A DNA stretch of 58,036 nucleotides, taken from contig CAIXUZ010000056.1 in the NCBI GenBank assembly GCA_903922735.1, positions 1 through 58,036 on the forward strand, given 5' to 3'. The notes beneath the pieces are model-generated. The model saw nothing but the letters and a program-made list of their open reading frames with translations, was not told the DNA's origin and did not search any database. Shown here in pieces: positions 24,958-33,780 of the stretch. The first letter of the stretch is position 1. Each line of letters opens with the position of its first letter. The DNA is from an uncultured Verrucomicrobia subdivision 3 bacterium (lineage in GTDB: Bacteria; Verrucomicrobiota; Verrucomicrobiia; Limisphaerales; UBA11358). A program made the translations under genes and the position numbers.

Positions 24958-26253
24958 ATGTTCCAGACTGTAACGCCTGTTGAATTTTCCACCGTTGGCC
25001 GAAAACTTGCCGGACCCAGCGGCATCCGCGAATTGATGGAGGACATGGGTCGGGCCATGACCGTCGAGCCGCAGATGCGGATGCTTGGCGGAGGCAATCC
25101 CGCCGCCGTTCCCGCCTTGCAGGCGCTCATCCGCGAGCGGATGCAGGAACTGCTCGCGGACGGCGACGCCTTCGAGCGTATGATGGTCAACTACGATCCC
25201 CCGCCGGGCAACCCGCGCTTCCTCCGGTCGCTCGCTGCGCTCTTGCAGCGCGAATATGGCTGGGATATCGGCCCGCAAAACCTCGCCATCACCAGCGGCG
25301 GGCAAAATGCCTTTTTCCACCTGTTCAACCTGCTGGCCGGACGCTTCGAAAACGGCCGCCGCAAAAAAATTCTCCTGCCCGTCGCGCCCGAATACATCGG
25401 TTACGCGGATCAGGGAATTGAACCGGACCTGTTTCTCGCCTGTCGTCCCACCATCGAATGGCCGGCGGGCCGGGCTGGTAAAGTTTTCAAATACGCGATT
25501 GATTTTCCAGCCGTGGAAGCCGCCCTCGCCTGCGGCGACATCGGTGCCATCGCCGCCTCGCGCCCGACCAATCCGAGCGGCAATGTGCTGACCGACGCCG
25601 AGGTTTCGCACCTGTCCGCGCTTGCTGCTGCGCAGGGCATCCCGCTGATTCTCGACAGTGCCTACGGCCCGCCGTTTCCGGGCGTCATGTTCGCTCCGGC
25701 ACAGCCGTTTTGGGCGCCGCATACGATTCTGGTTTTGAGCTTGTCCAAGCTCGGCCTGCCCGGCACGCGCACCGCCATCGTCATCGCGCCGGAAAATATC
25801 GCCCAAGCCGTCGGCGCCATCACCGCCATCACCGGCCTGGCCAACGGCACCATCGGCCAGCAGCTCGTTTTGCCATGGATTGAAAGCGGAAAAATCCTCG
25901 AACTCGGCCCGAAAATCCTCCAGCCCTTTTACACCGAAAAAAGCCGTGCCGCCGCTGGTTGGGTGCGGGAATATTTTGACGCCGCCGGTGTGGACTGGGC
26001 GCTGCACGTCAACGAAGGCGCATTTTTTCACTGGCTCTGGCTGAAAAACATCAACCTCACCACCCGTGAACTTTACGAGCGGCTCAAAGCGCGGAAAGTG
26101 CTGACCGTGCCCGGCGAATATTTCTTTTTCGGCCTGGAAACCGACTGGCCGCACCGCCACGAATGTCTCCGCCTCAACTTTTCCCGCGAATCGGAAGCCG
26201 TGCGCGAAGGTTATCAAATCATCGCCGAGGAAGCGGCCAAGGCGCAACGATGA
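24958..26253 (+). CDS. avtA: Valine--pyruvate aminotransferase
   Basis: The 431-aa fold-type I PLP aminotransferase carries the AvtA-type N-terminus F-S-T-V-G-R-K-L-A-G-P-S-G-I-R-E-L-M. It also has M-L-G-G-G-N-P-A, the P-T-N-P-S-G-N-V motif and the PLP lysine region S-L-S-K-L-G-L-P-G-T-R-T. AvtA interconverts valine and pyruvate with 2-ketoisovalerate and alanine, and provides alanine. Two genes downstream in the same direction is alanine racemase, so D-alanine supply for peptidoglycan is a plausible shared purpose. ATG 24958 gives the expected N-terminus. Confidence 0.9.
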   Translation: MFQTVTPVEFSTVGRKLAGPSGIRELMEDMGRAMTVEPQMRMLGGGNPAAVPALQALIRERMQELLADGDAFERMMVNYDPPPGNPRFLRSLAALLQREYGWDIGPQNLAITSGGQNAFFHLFNLLAGRFENGRRKKILLPVAPEYIGYADQGIEPDLFLACRPTIEWPAGRAGKVFKYAIDFPAVEAALACGDIGAIAASRPTNPSGNVLTDAEVSHLSALAAAQGIPLILDSAYGPPFPGVMFAPAQPFWAPHTILVLSLSKLGLPGTRTAIVIAPENIAQAVGAITAITGLANGTIGQQLVLPWIESGKILELGPKILQPFYTEKSRAAAGWVREYFDAAGVDWALHVNEGAFFHWLWLKNINLTTRELYERLKARKVLTVPGEYFFFGLETDWPHRHECLRLNFSRESEAVREGYQIIAEEAAKAQR

Positions 26254-26324
26254 AGCCCGGTTCGCCGCCGCCCAAGCCGCACCGGAAACCATTGCGCGCC
26301 GCCCCAAATTAAGGAACACTTTCG

Positions 26325-27689
26325 GTGGTTTTCATGTCGCTTAAAGCCCCAACTCCCAAAGCCAGTGTGAACGCGATGATCCTCGGCGTCGGCTCGTTCG
26401 CGCACAGCATCGGCACGGCGTTGGCGGATGGCGGCGCGGCAGCCTCCACTTACCTGACCCGCAATTACGGCCACTTTTCGCCATCGCTTGTCGGCAAGAC
26501 TTTTTCACGCGACGCATTTCCAAGCCCCGTGCCGCTGCTCCGTGAAAACAAAATTGATGTCGTCATTCCGCAGTCCATCGACTGGGCAATGCAGCCGTGG
26601 GCGAAGGCATTGGTCGAATCCGGTGTCGGCATTTTCAGCCCGACCGGCGCAGCCATGCGGATTGAGCGCGAACGTGATTTTGCCCGTGAACTGTGCGCGA
26701 AGTTCAAGATTCCGTTTCCCCAATCGTTCGTTGCCTCCAACCGGATCGAAGCGGAAAAAATTCTGGAACAAAACCCGCGCCCGTTCGTCATCAAGAATCC
26801 GCTCTGTTCGCCGACCAGTCCGGTTCACACCGTGATGTGCGAGACTGTCGCCGACACGCGCGCGTGGCTGCGCAATGTGAATTACGCCGAAGGCGTTTTT
26901 CTTCAGGAATATCTGGGCCGCGCCGAGGCCGGGCACATCGCGCTGGTCAGCGGCGGGGAAATTCACTCGCTGGTCACGAATCAGGAATACAAATACGCCT
27001 TCAACGGCAACCTCGGCATCGTGGCCGGCGCGCCGCTCGGCGGCTTGGTCGAGCGCGATGGGCAGGACAAATATGGTTTGGCGCGGGAGTTGTTGCATCC
27101 CTTGCTGCCATGGCTGCGCAAAGTGAATTATCACGGGCCGATTCAGGTGACAGCGATCAAAGCTCCGGTGGGGCGAGCGTCCTCGCGAGCCGGGCTTGAA
27201 AAATTAAACACGTGCGCCGGCTCGCGAGGACGCTCGCCCCACCAAAAGTGGCACGTCATCGAATACAACATCCGCATCGGTGTCACTTCCGGCCCGATGA
27301 TTCTGCGGATGCTGAAAAATCCCGGTGCGGTGGTTTTGGCGACGGCACGGAATGAGAAACTGAAACTGGAGTTCAATGAACAGCTGAACTTCGGCTGCTC
27401 GCTGACGCTGGCGGGTTATGGCTATCCATTCACGCAGGTGCGTGGACCGCAATTGCCGCTGGAAGTTTCCAGCCCGTTTGATTGCGACGTGTGGTGGAAC
27501 GAAGTCGCCCGCGGCGCGGATGGCGATTTGATTGCCACCGGCCAGCGCATTGCGGATGTGATCGCGCTCGCGCCAAAGCTGGATGCGGCGATTGCTAGAG
27601 CTTACGCGAACATCCGCAAAATCCGCGTTGTGGGCAGTTATTTTCGCACCGATGTCGGCCAAAGCCTGTGGCCGCCGGGGCGTATGTAA
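26325..27689 (+). CDS. PurD-like ATP-grasp protein with an in-frame palindromic insertion
   Basis: The 454-aa protein resembles phosphoribosylamine--glycine ligase (GARS). It has an N-terminal Rossmann part (M-I-L-G-V-G-S-F-A-H-S) and an ATP-grasp domain with P-F-V-I-K-N-P. A C-terminal I-E-Y-N-I-R-I-G stands where PurD has E-x-N-x-R-x-G-D-P. The usual G-x-G-R-E-H-A of PurD is missing, so it may be a divergent paralog with another substrate. About 26 residues (G-R-A-S-S-R-A-G through R-G-R-S-P-H-Q) are encoded by an inserted inverted repeat at 27167-27243. The start may be ATG 26325 or 26334. It lies 71 nt after avtA. Confidence 0.75.
   Translation: MVFMSLKAPTPKASVNAMILGVGSFAHSIGTALADGGAAASTYLTRNYGHFSPSLVGKTFSRDAFPSPVPLLRENKIDVVIPQSIDWAMQPWAKALVESGVGIFSPTGAAMRIERERDFARELCAKFKIPFPQSFVASNRIEAEKILEQNPRPFVIKNPLCSPTSPVHTVMCETVADTRAWLRNVNYAEGVFLQEYLGRAEAGHIALVSGGEIHSLVTNQEYKYAFNGNLGIVAGAPLGGLVERDGQDKYGLARELLHPLLPWLRKVNYHGPIQVTAIKAPVGRASSRAGLEKLNTCAGSRGRSPHQKWHVIEYNIRIGVTSGPMILRMLKNPGAVVLATARNEKLKLEFNEQLNFGCSLTLAGYGYPFTQVRGPQLPLEVSSPFDCDVWWNEVARGADGDLIATGQRIADVIALAPKLDAAIARAYANIRKIRVVGSYFRTDVGQSLWPPGRM
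27167..27243. repeat. REP/MITE-like palindrome inserted in frame in the PurD-like gene
   Basis: The left arm GGTGGGGCGAGCGTCCTCGC continues to GGGC at 27195. The right arm, 27216-27243, is its reverse complement with one base missing. A 20-nt AT-rich loop separates the arms. The element adds about 26 codons without a frameshift or stop. Its translation (GRASSRAG on the plus strand, GERPREP on the minus) is a peptide I recall from many Verrucomicrobiota proteins, consistent with a dispersed repeat family. Confidence 0.85.
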
Positions 27690-27708
27690 GTTCAAACTGG
27701 AAAATATT

Positions 27709-28023
27709 ATGAAATGGATAATTGTTAGTTTGAATTTAGCCGCAGCTATTGCTTTCGTGATTCTCGGTTCAACGGCTTCAGCAATCCATCAAGTTCATAG
27801 TTACAGCATGTATCACGAGTTCGTTGTAAAGGGAGTGATTGACGATCTAAAAGTTAAAACATTGGCACAATCCGATGAGCACTATGATGTCGTAAAACGG
27901 ATGCAGGCGATTGGAAATACCAAGAGTTGGTTTAGTGACATTTCAGATTTTGCAGCTTTGGTATGTTTGCTGAATGCGGCTGCGTTTTATTTGTTAACCA
28001 GAAAGACTGCCAGTCAAAATTGA
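27709..28023 (+). CDS. Small hypothetical membrane protein
   Basis: The 104-aa product from ATG 27709 has an N-terminal hydrophobic segment (I-I-V-S-L-N-L-A-A-A-I-A-F-V-I-L) and a second near the C-terminus (A-A-L-V-C-L-L-N-A-A-A-F-Y-L-L). A His/Tyr/Asp-rich middle separates them. A longer in-frame ORF from 27583 overlaps the PurD-like gene and would bury the first helix, so it is rejected as the start. Base composition is clearly more AT-rich than its neighbours, which may mean later acquisition. The function is unknown. Confidence 0.6.
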   Translation: MKWIIVSLNLAAAIAFVILGSTASAIHQVHSYSMYHEFVVKGVIDDLKVKTLAQSDEHYDVVKRMQAIGNTKSWFSDISDFAALVCLLNAAAFYLLTRKTASQN

Positions 28024-28027
28024 TTTG

Positions 28028-29218
28028 ATGAATCTGAATTCTGAAAATTTTCCACAGCGGCCGGCATGGACCGAGATTGACCTCGGCAAGCTCCGCCGCA
28101 ACCTACAATTGATTCGTGGCGATTTGCCGAGGAGCGTTCGCTTGATGGCGGTCGTGAAGGATGAGGCTTATGGTCACGGCGCGCTGGATGTGGCCCGCGT
28201 GGCGGTCGAAGAAGGCGCGTGGGGCTTCGGCCTCAGCACGCTGGAAGAGGCGGTGCATTTGCGCGAGGGCGGCATCACTGCGCCGTTGCTGCTGCTCGGC
28301 GAGCGGCAGGAGGCGGAACTTGAATGGTGCGTGGCGCACAACCTCACCATCTGCGTGAACGAGCCGTACGCTGTCCGCCGGCTCGCCAAAATTGCGGCGG
28401 ACTTCGGCAAGCAGGTTCCGGTGCACGTCAAAATTCACACCGGCATGAGCCGCTACGGCGTGCGTTGGGACGAGGCGCTGCCGCTGATCGAAAAAATCAC
28501 CGCCGAGAAATCACTGCGGCTCGAAGGTGTGATGACGCATTTCTCGCAGTCGGATGAAGTGGATAAAACCTTTGCCCATCTTCAGTTTTCACGTTTCCAG
28601 GAAATTCTGACCGCGCTGGAGCAAAAGAAAATTTTGGTGAAGCTGCGCCACGCCTGCAACAGCGGCGGTTTTCTGGATTTGCCGAAAGCGCACTTGGACA
28701 TGGTGCGGGTGGGCATCCTGCTTTACGGTGTTTTTCCATCGCAGGTCTGCCGGCAGCTTCCCGGCATCGAGCCGGTGATGTCGGTGAAGGCGAAAATCGC
28801 GGCGATCCAGAAATTAAAAACCGGCGAAGTTGTCGGCTACGGGATGCGCTACACGGCGAAGACCGAGCGCCGGATCGCAATTCTGCCGATCGGCTACGGC
28901 GATGGATTTCCGCGCGTGCGAAACGAAGGCTGCGCGCTCATCCACGGCCAACGCGCGCCGCTGCTTGGTGGCATCGCGATGGATGCGCTGATGGTGGACA
29001 TCACCGACATTCCGCAGGCGCAGATGTGGGACGAGGCGGTGCTGATGGGTAAACAAGGCGGCGATGAGATCACCGTGCGCGACATCGCCAAGCTAAAAAA
29101 TTCCGTGACTTACGACGTGCTGACCAACTGGCGCCTCCGGCTACGGCGCAAATCGGTGAACGCAAGAACCGCGCCGGCGAAAACCGAAACCGTTTTAGCC
29201 ACAGATGGGCACAGATGA
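28028..29218 (+). CDS. alr: Alanine racemase
   Basis: The 396-aa PLP enzyme has the lysine motif A-V-V-K-D-E-A-Y-G-H-G-A, where most Alr proteins have A-V-V-K-A-N-A-Y-G-H-G. It also has H-T-G-M-S-R-Y-G-V, R-H-A-C-N-S-G-G and the second catalytic region V-G-Y-G-M-R-Y, then M-D-A-L-M-V-D-I-T-D. It makes D-alanine for peptidoglycan. ATG 28028 follows the previous stop by 4 nt. The last residues (V-L-A-T-D-G-H-R) are encoded by a dispersed repeat at 29193-29221, so the original C-terminus was probably altered by that insertion. Confidence 0.93.
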   Translation: MNLNSENFPQRPAWTEIDLGKLRRNLQLIRGDLPRSVRLMAVVKDEAYGHGALDVARVAVEEGAWGFGLSTLEEAVHLREGGITAPLLLLGERQEAELEWCVAHNLTICVNEPYAVRRLAKIAADFGKQVPVHVKIHTGMSRYGVRWDEALPLIEKITAEKSLRLEGVMTHFSQSDEVDKTFAHLQFSRFQEILTALEQKKILVKLRHACNSGGFLDLPKAHLDMVRVGILLYGVFPSQVCRQLPGIEPVMSVKAKIAAIQKLKTGEVVGYGMRYTAKTERRIAILPIGYGDGFPRVRNEGCALIHGQRAPLLGGIAMDALMVDITDIPQAQMWDEAVLMGKQGGDEITVRDIAKLKNSVTYDVLTNWRLRLRRKSVNARTAPAKTETVLATDGHR

Positions 29219-29221
29219 AAC
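29193..29221. repeat. Left inverted repeat of a putative small cassette
   Basis: The arm reads TTTTAGCCACAGATGGGCAC and continues AGATGAAAC. Its inverted partner lies at 29424-29453. The arm includes the alr stop codon. Confidence 0.65.
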
Positions 29222-29233
29222 CCAGATTGGAAG

Positions 29234-29413
29234 ATGAGACGCGAATTGAACATCGTTGAACGGGTATTCTATCTAGTAGTCATCGGGATTGCATGTTTTC
29301 TCTCGCAACTGTTTGGTTTCTTATTGGGTATTGCTTGGTATTTTTCTGCCTCATCTTTGCTGGCGATTGCATTTCTGATTTTGCGCCCGACTACAGGGAT
29401 AAATGAGAAATAA
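29234..29413 (+). CDS. Small 59-aa membrane protein between inverted repeats
   Basis: The frame runs from ATG 29234 to TAA 29411-29413. It encodes R-R-E-L-N-I-V-E-R-V, then two adjoining hydrophobic segments (F-Y-L-V-V-I-G-I-A-C-F-L, and S-S-L-L-A-I-A-F-L-I-L), ending R-P-T-T-G-I-N-E-K. It looks like a two-helix membrane hairpin. Composition is AT-rich compared with flanking genes, and inverted repeats surround it. The function is unknown. Confidence 0.5.
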   Translation: MRRELNIVERVFYLVVIGIACFLSQLFGFLLGIAWYFSASSLLAIAFLILRPTTGINEK

Positions 29414-29423
29414 TTTTATTTGT

Positions 29424-29453
29424 GTTTCATCTGTGAAAATCTGTGGCTAATTA
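29424..29453. repeat. Right inverted repeat of the putative small cassette
   Basis: GTTTCATCTGTGAAAATCTG and the following TGGCTAATTA are the reverse complement of the left arm, with mismatches only in the central GGG/AAA positions. The two arms enclose about 200 bp containing the 59-aa gene. Confidence 0.65.
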
Positions 29454-29459
29454 AACTTT

Positions 29460-30263
29460 GTGAAGCTCCTTTTCTCCGAACAAAACTCCGATTACGAAAA
29501 CTACCAGTTTCCGTATGCCATCTGGGCCGTGCCCGAGGACGGCGAGACGCCGGCGGACATTTTCAACGCCGGGTTCCTGCCCTCGTCGCGCGACCTCGAC
29601 CGGTTTTATCTTTGCCGCCAGGTGCGCGTGAACCTGGCGAAGTTCAAGGAATCATCCGAGAACCGCCGGATTTTACGCAAGGGCAAAGGCATCGGCGTCG
29701 AGCTGGTGCCGCGTGAGAAATTTGATTACACGCCGGAGCGCCGGACTTTTTTCAAGACCTACGCCGACATCAAGTTTGGCAAGGACGTGATGAGCTACGA
29801 GCGGCTGGATGCGCTGTTCGCCGCGCCCATCATCTCGCACCTGCTCGTGTTCACCGACACGGAGACCGGCAAGGAAATCGGCGTCGCCACGCTCTATCTC
29901 GAAGGCAAGGCGCTGGCGTTTTACTACTACGCGTTCTATGACCTGAACTATTACGCCCGCAACCTCGGCATGTTCATGATGACTACAGCGGTGGCGCTCT
30001 TTGCCGGGCGCGGCGTGCGGCAGCTTTACCTCGGCACCTGTTACTCGCCGGCGGCGCTTTATAAAACGCAGTTCGCAGGTGCGGAATTTTTCAACGGTTT
30101 CCGCTGGTCAGATGACTTGGACGAACTGAAATTCATTATCCGTCGCGACAAGCGGGAGCTGCCGCAACACCTGTTGGAAACTGGGGAATACCGCGAGAAA
30201 TTTTACCAGGCGGACTTGGGGGAAATCACCGCCGCGAGCGTCTTTCGGGTGAAGGTGAAGTAA
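29460..30263 (+). CDS. Arginyl/leucyl-tRNA--protein transferase-like protein (ATE/Bpt family)
   Basis: The 267-aa protein starts with GTG 29460. It resembles bacterial Bpt/ATE1 aminoacyl-tRNA--protein transferases. The N-terminal domain has F-L-P-S-S-R-D-L-D-R-F-Y-L-C-R-Q-V-R-V and R-R-I-L-R-K. The C-terminal GNAT-like domain has L-L-V-F-T-D, G-V-A-T-L-Y-L and a Y-Y-A-F-Y-D-L-N-Y motif. Such enzymes add Leu or Arg to protein N-termini as a degradation tag (N-degron pathway). Family placement is by motif resemblance. The paired Cys of eukaryotic ATE1 are reduced here to one near the N-terminus. The gene is convergent with the histidine kinase. Confidence 0.65.
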   Translation: MKLLFSEQNSDYENYQFPYAIWAVPEDGETPADIFNAGFLPSSRDLDRFYLCRQVRVNLAKFKESSENRRILRKGKGIGVELVPREKFDYTPERRTFFKTYADIKFGKDVMSYERLDALFAAPIISHLLVFTDTETGKEIGVATLYLEGKALAFYYYAFYDLNYYARNLGMFMMTTAVALFAGRGVRQLYLGTCYSPAALYKTQFAGAEFFNGFRWSDDLDELKFIIRRDKRELPQHLLETGEYREKFYQADLGEITAASVFRVKVK

Positions 30264-30282
30264 TCGGGCTTGCCGCTTCCGG

Positions 30283-33200
30283 TCAGGGTCTGGCCGGCTC
30301 GCGATTTTCCAACCAGGCGCGAAGTTGGCGGACACTGGTCCCGGCTTGCTCTGTCAGACCGGACAAATTGGATTGAGCGCGTTCGGCATCCTGCGCATCG
30401 GCGGCATTCTCGATGGCGAGGAAGGTGGTGGAGAGCGATTGCAGGCCGAACATCAGGCAAAGCCCTTTTAGCGAATGAGCGGCGCGTTCGAGTTCCGGCC
30501 ATTGTTTGCCATCGTAATAGTGCCGGATTTCATTGAGCCGATCCGGCAGTTCCTTCAGAAAATCCCCCGTTATTTCCATTACCGTCTCGGCGCCGAGTTC
30601 GTTGCAAAGCTGCTCCAAGCGGGTGGAATCAATTTTTTCAGGCATCGCTGGATTGGCCCGCACGGCGACCAGCAGCGACTGGTAGAGTTGTTGTGCGGTG
30701 AATGGTTTGGCGAGATAATCGTCCATGCCGGCAGCGAGGCAGCGTTCCCGTTCGCCGGTGAGCGCGTTGGCGGTGAGGGCAATGATGCGGACGCGCTGGG
30801 TCACTCTTCTTTCCTCCTCGATTTTGCGGATGGCGGCGGTGGCTTCCAGCCCGTCCAGTTCCGGCATATTGCCATCCATGAGAATCGCTTCGTAGTTGCC
30901 GGCAGAAAACTTTTCCACCGCCTCGCGCCCGTTGACCGCCCAGTCGGCACTGGCACCAAAGTTTTCGAGCATCAACTGGCACAATTTGCGGTTGAAGGGA
31001 TGATCCTCGGCGACCAGGATTTTCAGGTTGGATATCGGTGTGTGCTTGGGCGTGTCGCTTTCAGGACGGGCAACCCCGGAGTCGTTGGGGAGCTGCACCG
31101 GCTTGGCCAACTCCGGATTTTTTTCGGCGATCACGTTGACGAGCGCGTCGAACAGGGCGGGTTCGCGCACCGGCTTGAGCAGGATGCTGGCGAAGGCGGC
31201 GAGTTCGGATTCGTCCGCACGGATTGAGGAGACCGGGTTGGAGAGCAAAACGAACCGGATGTTGGCCTGGCTGGTGATGATTAGCTGGCGCAACTCATCG
31301 CCGCCAAGCTTGAGCATTTCATCGTCACAAATCACCAGCGGGATGACGGCCGCGCGCAAATCGTACGGCATGAGCCGGGTGAGTTCAGGTGCGTTGTCCA
31401 CCGTCCGGCAATCCACACCCCAGCTGCGAAGTTGCTCGGAGATAGCCTCACGCAGGCTGGCGTTGGGCGCCGCGATAATGGTTTGCGTGAAGGCCAGACC
31501 GGGATAACTCCGCTCGATGGCCGGCTGTTCCGGCACACTAAACGGGAGTTCAAACCAGAAGGTTGAGCCGGCGCCGGGCTTGCTGCGCACGCCGATTTTT
31601 CCGCCCATTAATTCCACGATGCGCCGCGAAATGGCCAGACCGAGACCCGTGCCGCCAAAACGGCGGGCCGATGAGTTGTCAGCCTGCTCGAAGGGCTGGA
31701 ATAGTTTTTTAATTTGTTCATCATTCAGTCCGATGCCGGTGTCAGTGATTTCAAACCGCAAAGTTATTTTTTTTTGGCTGTGATAAAGCGGCTGGACGCG
31801 CAGGACCACTTCACCGCGGTCGGTGAATTTGACGCCGTTGCTGACGAGGTTGAGCAACACCTGCTGAAGCCGGTTGGCGTCGCTGGTCAGCCGGTGGGGC
31901 ACGGTGCGGTGGATAACGGCGGTGAGCGTGAGTGGTTTGTTTCGGCCGCGGGCGCCGGCGATTTCCAGCACGGTGTCCACCACGGTGCGCAGCGAGAAGT
32001 CCTCGTTGGCAATGGTCATCTTGCCGACTTCAATCTTGGAGAAATCCAGCACGTCGTTGATGACGTGGAGCAGGGCATTGGCGCTTTCGGCGGCGGCGGC
32101 GGAAAATTCCCGCTGCCGTTGGTCTAGCTGCGTTTGCTGGAGCAATTCGATCATGCCAAGAATGCCGGTTAACGGCGTGCGAATCTCATGGCTCATGTTG
32201 GCCAGAAACTCGCTTTTGGCGGCATTCGCCTGATTGGCGCGTTCGGCCATGTTGCGGGATTCAGCCACGGTGATGCGCAATTTCTGATTCACCTTTTCGA
32301 GTGCAGATTTTGCTTCTTGCAATTCAATTTCCGCCCTTTTGCGGGCGGAGATGTTTTGGAAGACGGCTTGAAATTCTACTTGATGGTCGTCAGCGTGGAC
32401 CAGTCGGCGCAGGTTGCATTGATGCCATTCCCTGTGTCCGCCTGCGGCTTCGACGCGCCGATCATAACTCAAAAGCGGTTGATCGTTCGTCAGCGCGGCC
32501 AGATTTTGCTTTAGGGATATGGCCTCGGCATCTTCCATGGGCTTGAAAAAGCTGGTGCCCAGCAACTCGGCCTCCGGTCTGCCCAGGAAATCGGCGAACG
32601 CCGGGTTCACAAAGGTGATGGTGCCGTCAGCCATGAAACGGCAGATCAAATCCGTCTGGTCGCTCACGACGTTGCGCAGACGTTTTTCATTTACCGCCAA
32701 ATTGATTTCCACCCGCCGGCGAGCGGTGACCACGGCGGCAAAGAGTAAATTGACCACCGCCATCAGACAGATGTTATGCCCAATGGTCTGTAAGATTTCC
32801 GGCTTGTGGTCTGCCAATCCCTGTCCTAGGAACAAAAAATAAAATATTAACGATGACAATACCAGTGTCCCGGTAACCGCTCCGCGCGGACCAAACCAAA
32901 ACGTGGCCCATAACAAAAATGGGACGGGCAGGTAGGGCAGTAGAAAATTCTGGATGCCATAGAGAAACCAGGCGGTGAATGCCCCGATTATGCTGGCTAT
33001 CAACAGCGCCAGAGAAATCAGCCCCACGACTGTTCGCCGAAGGTCCCAAGGCCAAAGGGAAGGAGCCGACCAGGCGACGAAGAACGGCGGCAGCACCAGC
33101 AACGCCAGCGCGTTTGGCATAAACCAGGTCCACAGGTTCGGAAACAGTGCCGCCCGGGAAATTCCCCCGGCGTAGGTCAGGCCCACAGCGTTGCTGGCGG

Positions 33201-33693
33201 CGCTGAGGATCGCCCCAAAAACACCGGCCACCAGCATATAGCCCACTATTCCGCCCATCCGCTCGTTGGTATTCTCAAACCTCAAGAACCGCTTCAACGA
33301 GAAGGCGCAGCCCAGTGCCGTCAAGGTGTTGCCCACCGAAGTAGTCACAGTAAAAATTCCAAACGGCACACCGCCCACCTGCAAAAATAAAACCACCCCA
33401 ACCAAGACAGCCGGCCAGAAGCGATAGCCGAGAACCAATATGGTGGCCAGAGCAAGACCAGCTGGCGGCCAGAACAGGATTGCTTGATCGCAAGGCGGGA
33501 AGGTCATTTTATGCAATAAGCCACCCAGTAAAAAAAGCCCCCCCACCGCCAACAGGCGAAGTATCGTGGTCAGATGGAGTTTGACTTGCAAAGACACTGA
33601 ATTCCTTTTACCGGAATTATTGTTCCGAGACCAGAGCGAATTACCATGCGCGGGCCGTATCTGGCTGGTCGAAATAGTCGGATTATGCCGCAA
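30283..33693 (-). CDS. Hybrid sensor histidine kinase: MASE1-PAS-HisKA-HATPase-REC-REC-HPt
   Basis: The domains of this 1136-aa protein are in order. A MASE1-like integral membrane sensor spans about 40-325. A PAS domain spans about 335-455 ([10 protein letters not shown]). HisKA has the phospho-His in M-S-H-E-I-R-T-P (His502). HATPase_c has D-T-G-I-G (651) and G-T-G-L-G-L-A (681). REC1 (about 735-850) is degenerate, with V-I-C-D-D-E. REC2 is complete (about 890-1010), with the phosphoacceptor in L-M-D-G-N-M-P (Asp940). The HPt domain has A-A-H-S-L-K-G (His1073). This is a full phosphorelay ending in HPt, so a separate receiver protein is expected; the stand-alone REC at 38977 is one candidate. 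It is divergent from the gene at 33781, sharing an 87-nt gap. Confidence 0.93.
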   Translation of the reverse strand: MRHNPTISTSQIRPAHGNSLWSRNNNSGKRNSVSLQVKLHLTTILRLLAVGGLFLLGGLLHKMTFPPCDQAILFWPPAGLALATILVLGYRFWPAVLVGVVLFLQVGGVPFGIFTVTTSVGNTLTALGCAFSLKRFLRFENTNERMGGIVGYMLVAGVFGAILSAASNAVGLTYAGGISRAALFPNLWTWFMPNALALLVLPPFFVAWSAPSLWPWDLRRTVVGLISLALLIASIIGAFTAWFLYGIQNFLLPYLPVPFLLWATFWFGPRGAVTGTLVLSSLIFYFLFLGQGLADHKPEILQTIGHNICLMAVVNLLFAAVVTARRRVEINLAVNEKRLRNVVSDQTDLICRFMADGTITFVNPAFADFLGRPEAELLGTSFFKPMEDAEAISLKQNLAALTNDQPLLSYDRRVEAAGGHREWHQCNLRRLVHADDHQVEFQAVFQNISARKRAEIELQEAKSALEKVNQKLRITVAESRNMAERANQANAAKSEFLANMSHEIRTPLTGILGMIELLQQTQLDQRQREFSAAAAESANALLHVINDVLDFSKIEVGKMTIANEDFSLRTVVDTVLEIAGARGRNKPLTLTAVIHRTVPHRLTSDANRLQQVLLNLVSNGVKFTDRGEVVLRVQPLYHSQKKITLRFEITDTGIGLNDEQIKKLFQPFEQADNSSARRFGGTGLGLAISRRIVELMGGKIGVRSKPGAGSTFWFELPFSVPEQPAIERSYPGLAFTQTIIAAPNASLREAISEQLRSWGVDCRTVDNAPELTRLMPYDLRAAVIPLVICDDEMLKLGGDELRQLIITSQANIRFVLLSNPVSSIRADESELAAFASILLKPVREPALFDALVNVIAEKNPELAKPVQLPNDSGVARPESDTPKHTPISNLKILVAEDHPFNRKLCQLMLENFGASADWAVNGREAVEKFSAGNYEAILMDGNMPELDGLEATAAIRKIEEERRVTQRVRIIALTANALTGERERCLAAGMDDYLAKPFTAQQLYQSLLVAVRANPAMPEKIDSTRLEQLCNELGAETVMEITGDFLKELPDRLNEIRHYYDGKQWPELERAAHSLKGLCLMFGLQSLSTTFLAIENAADAQDAERAQSNLSGLTEQAGTSVRQLRAWLENREPARP

Positions 33694-33780
33694 ATATTAT
33701 TTACCAACCGGCTGATTGCGGGCATCATATGGGCAAGGAAGTTACAACTCGGTCAGAAGATCCGAGGCCTCTACTAAAAT

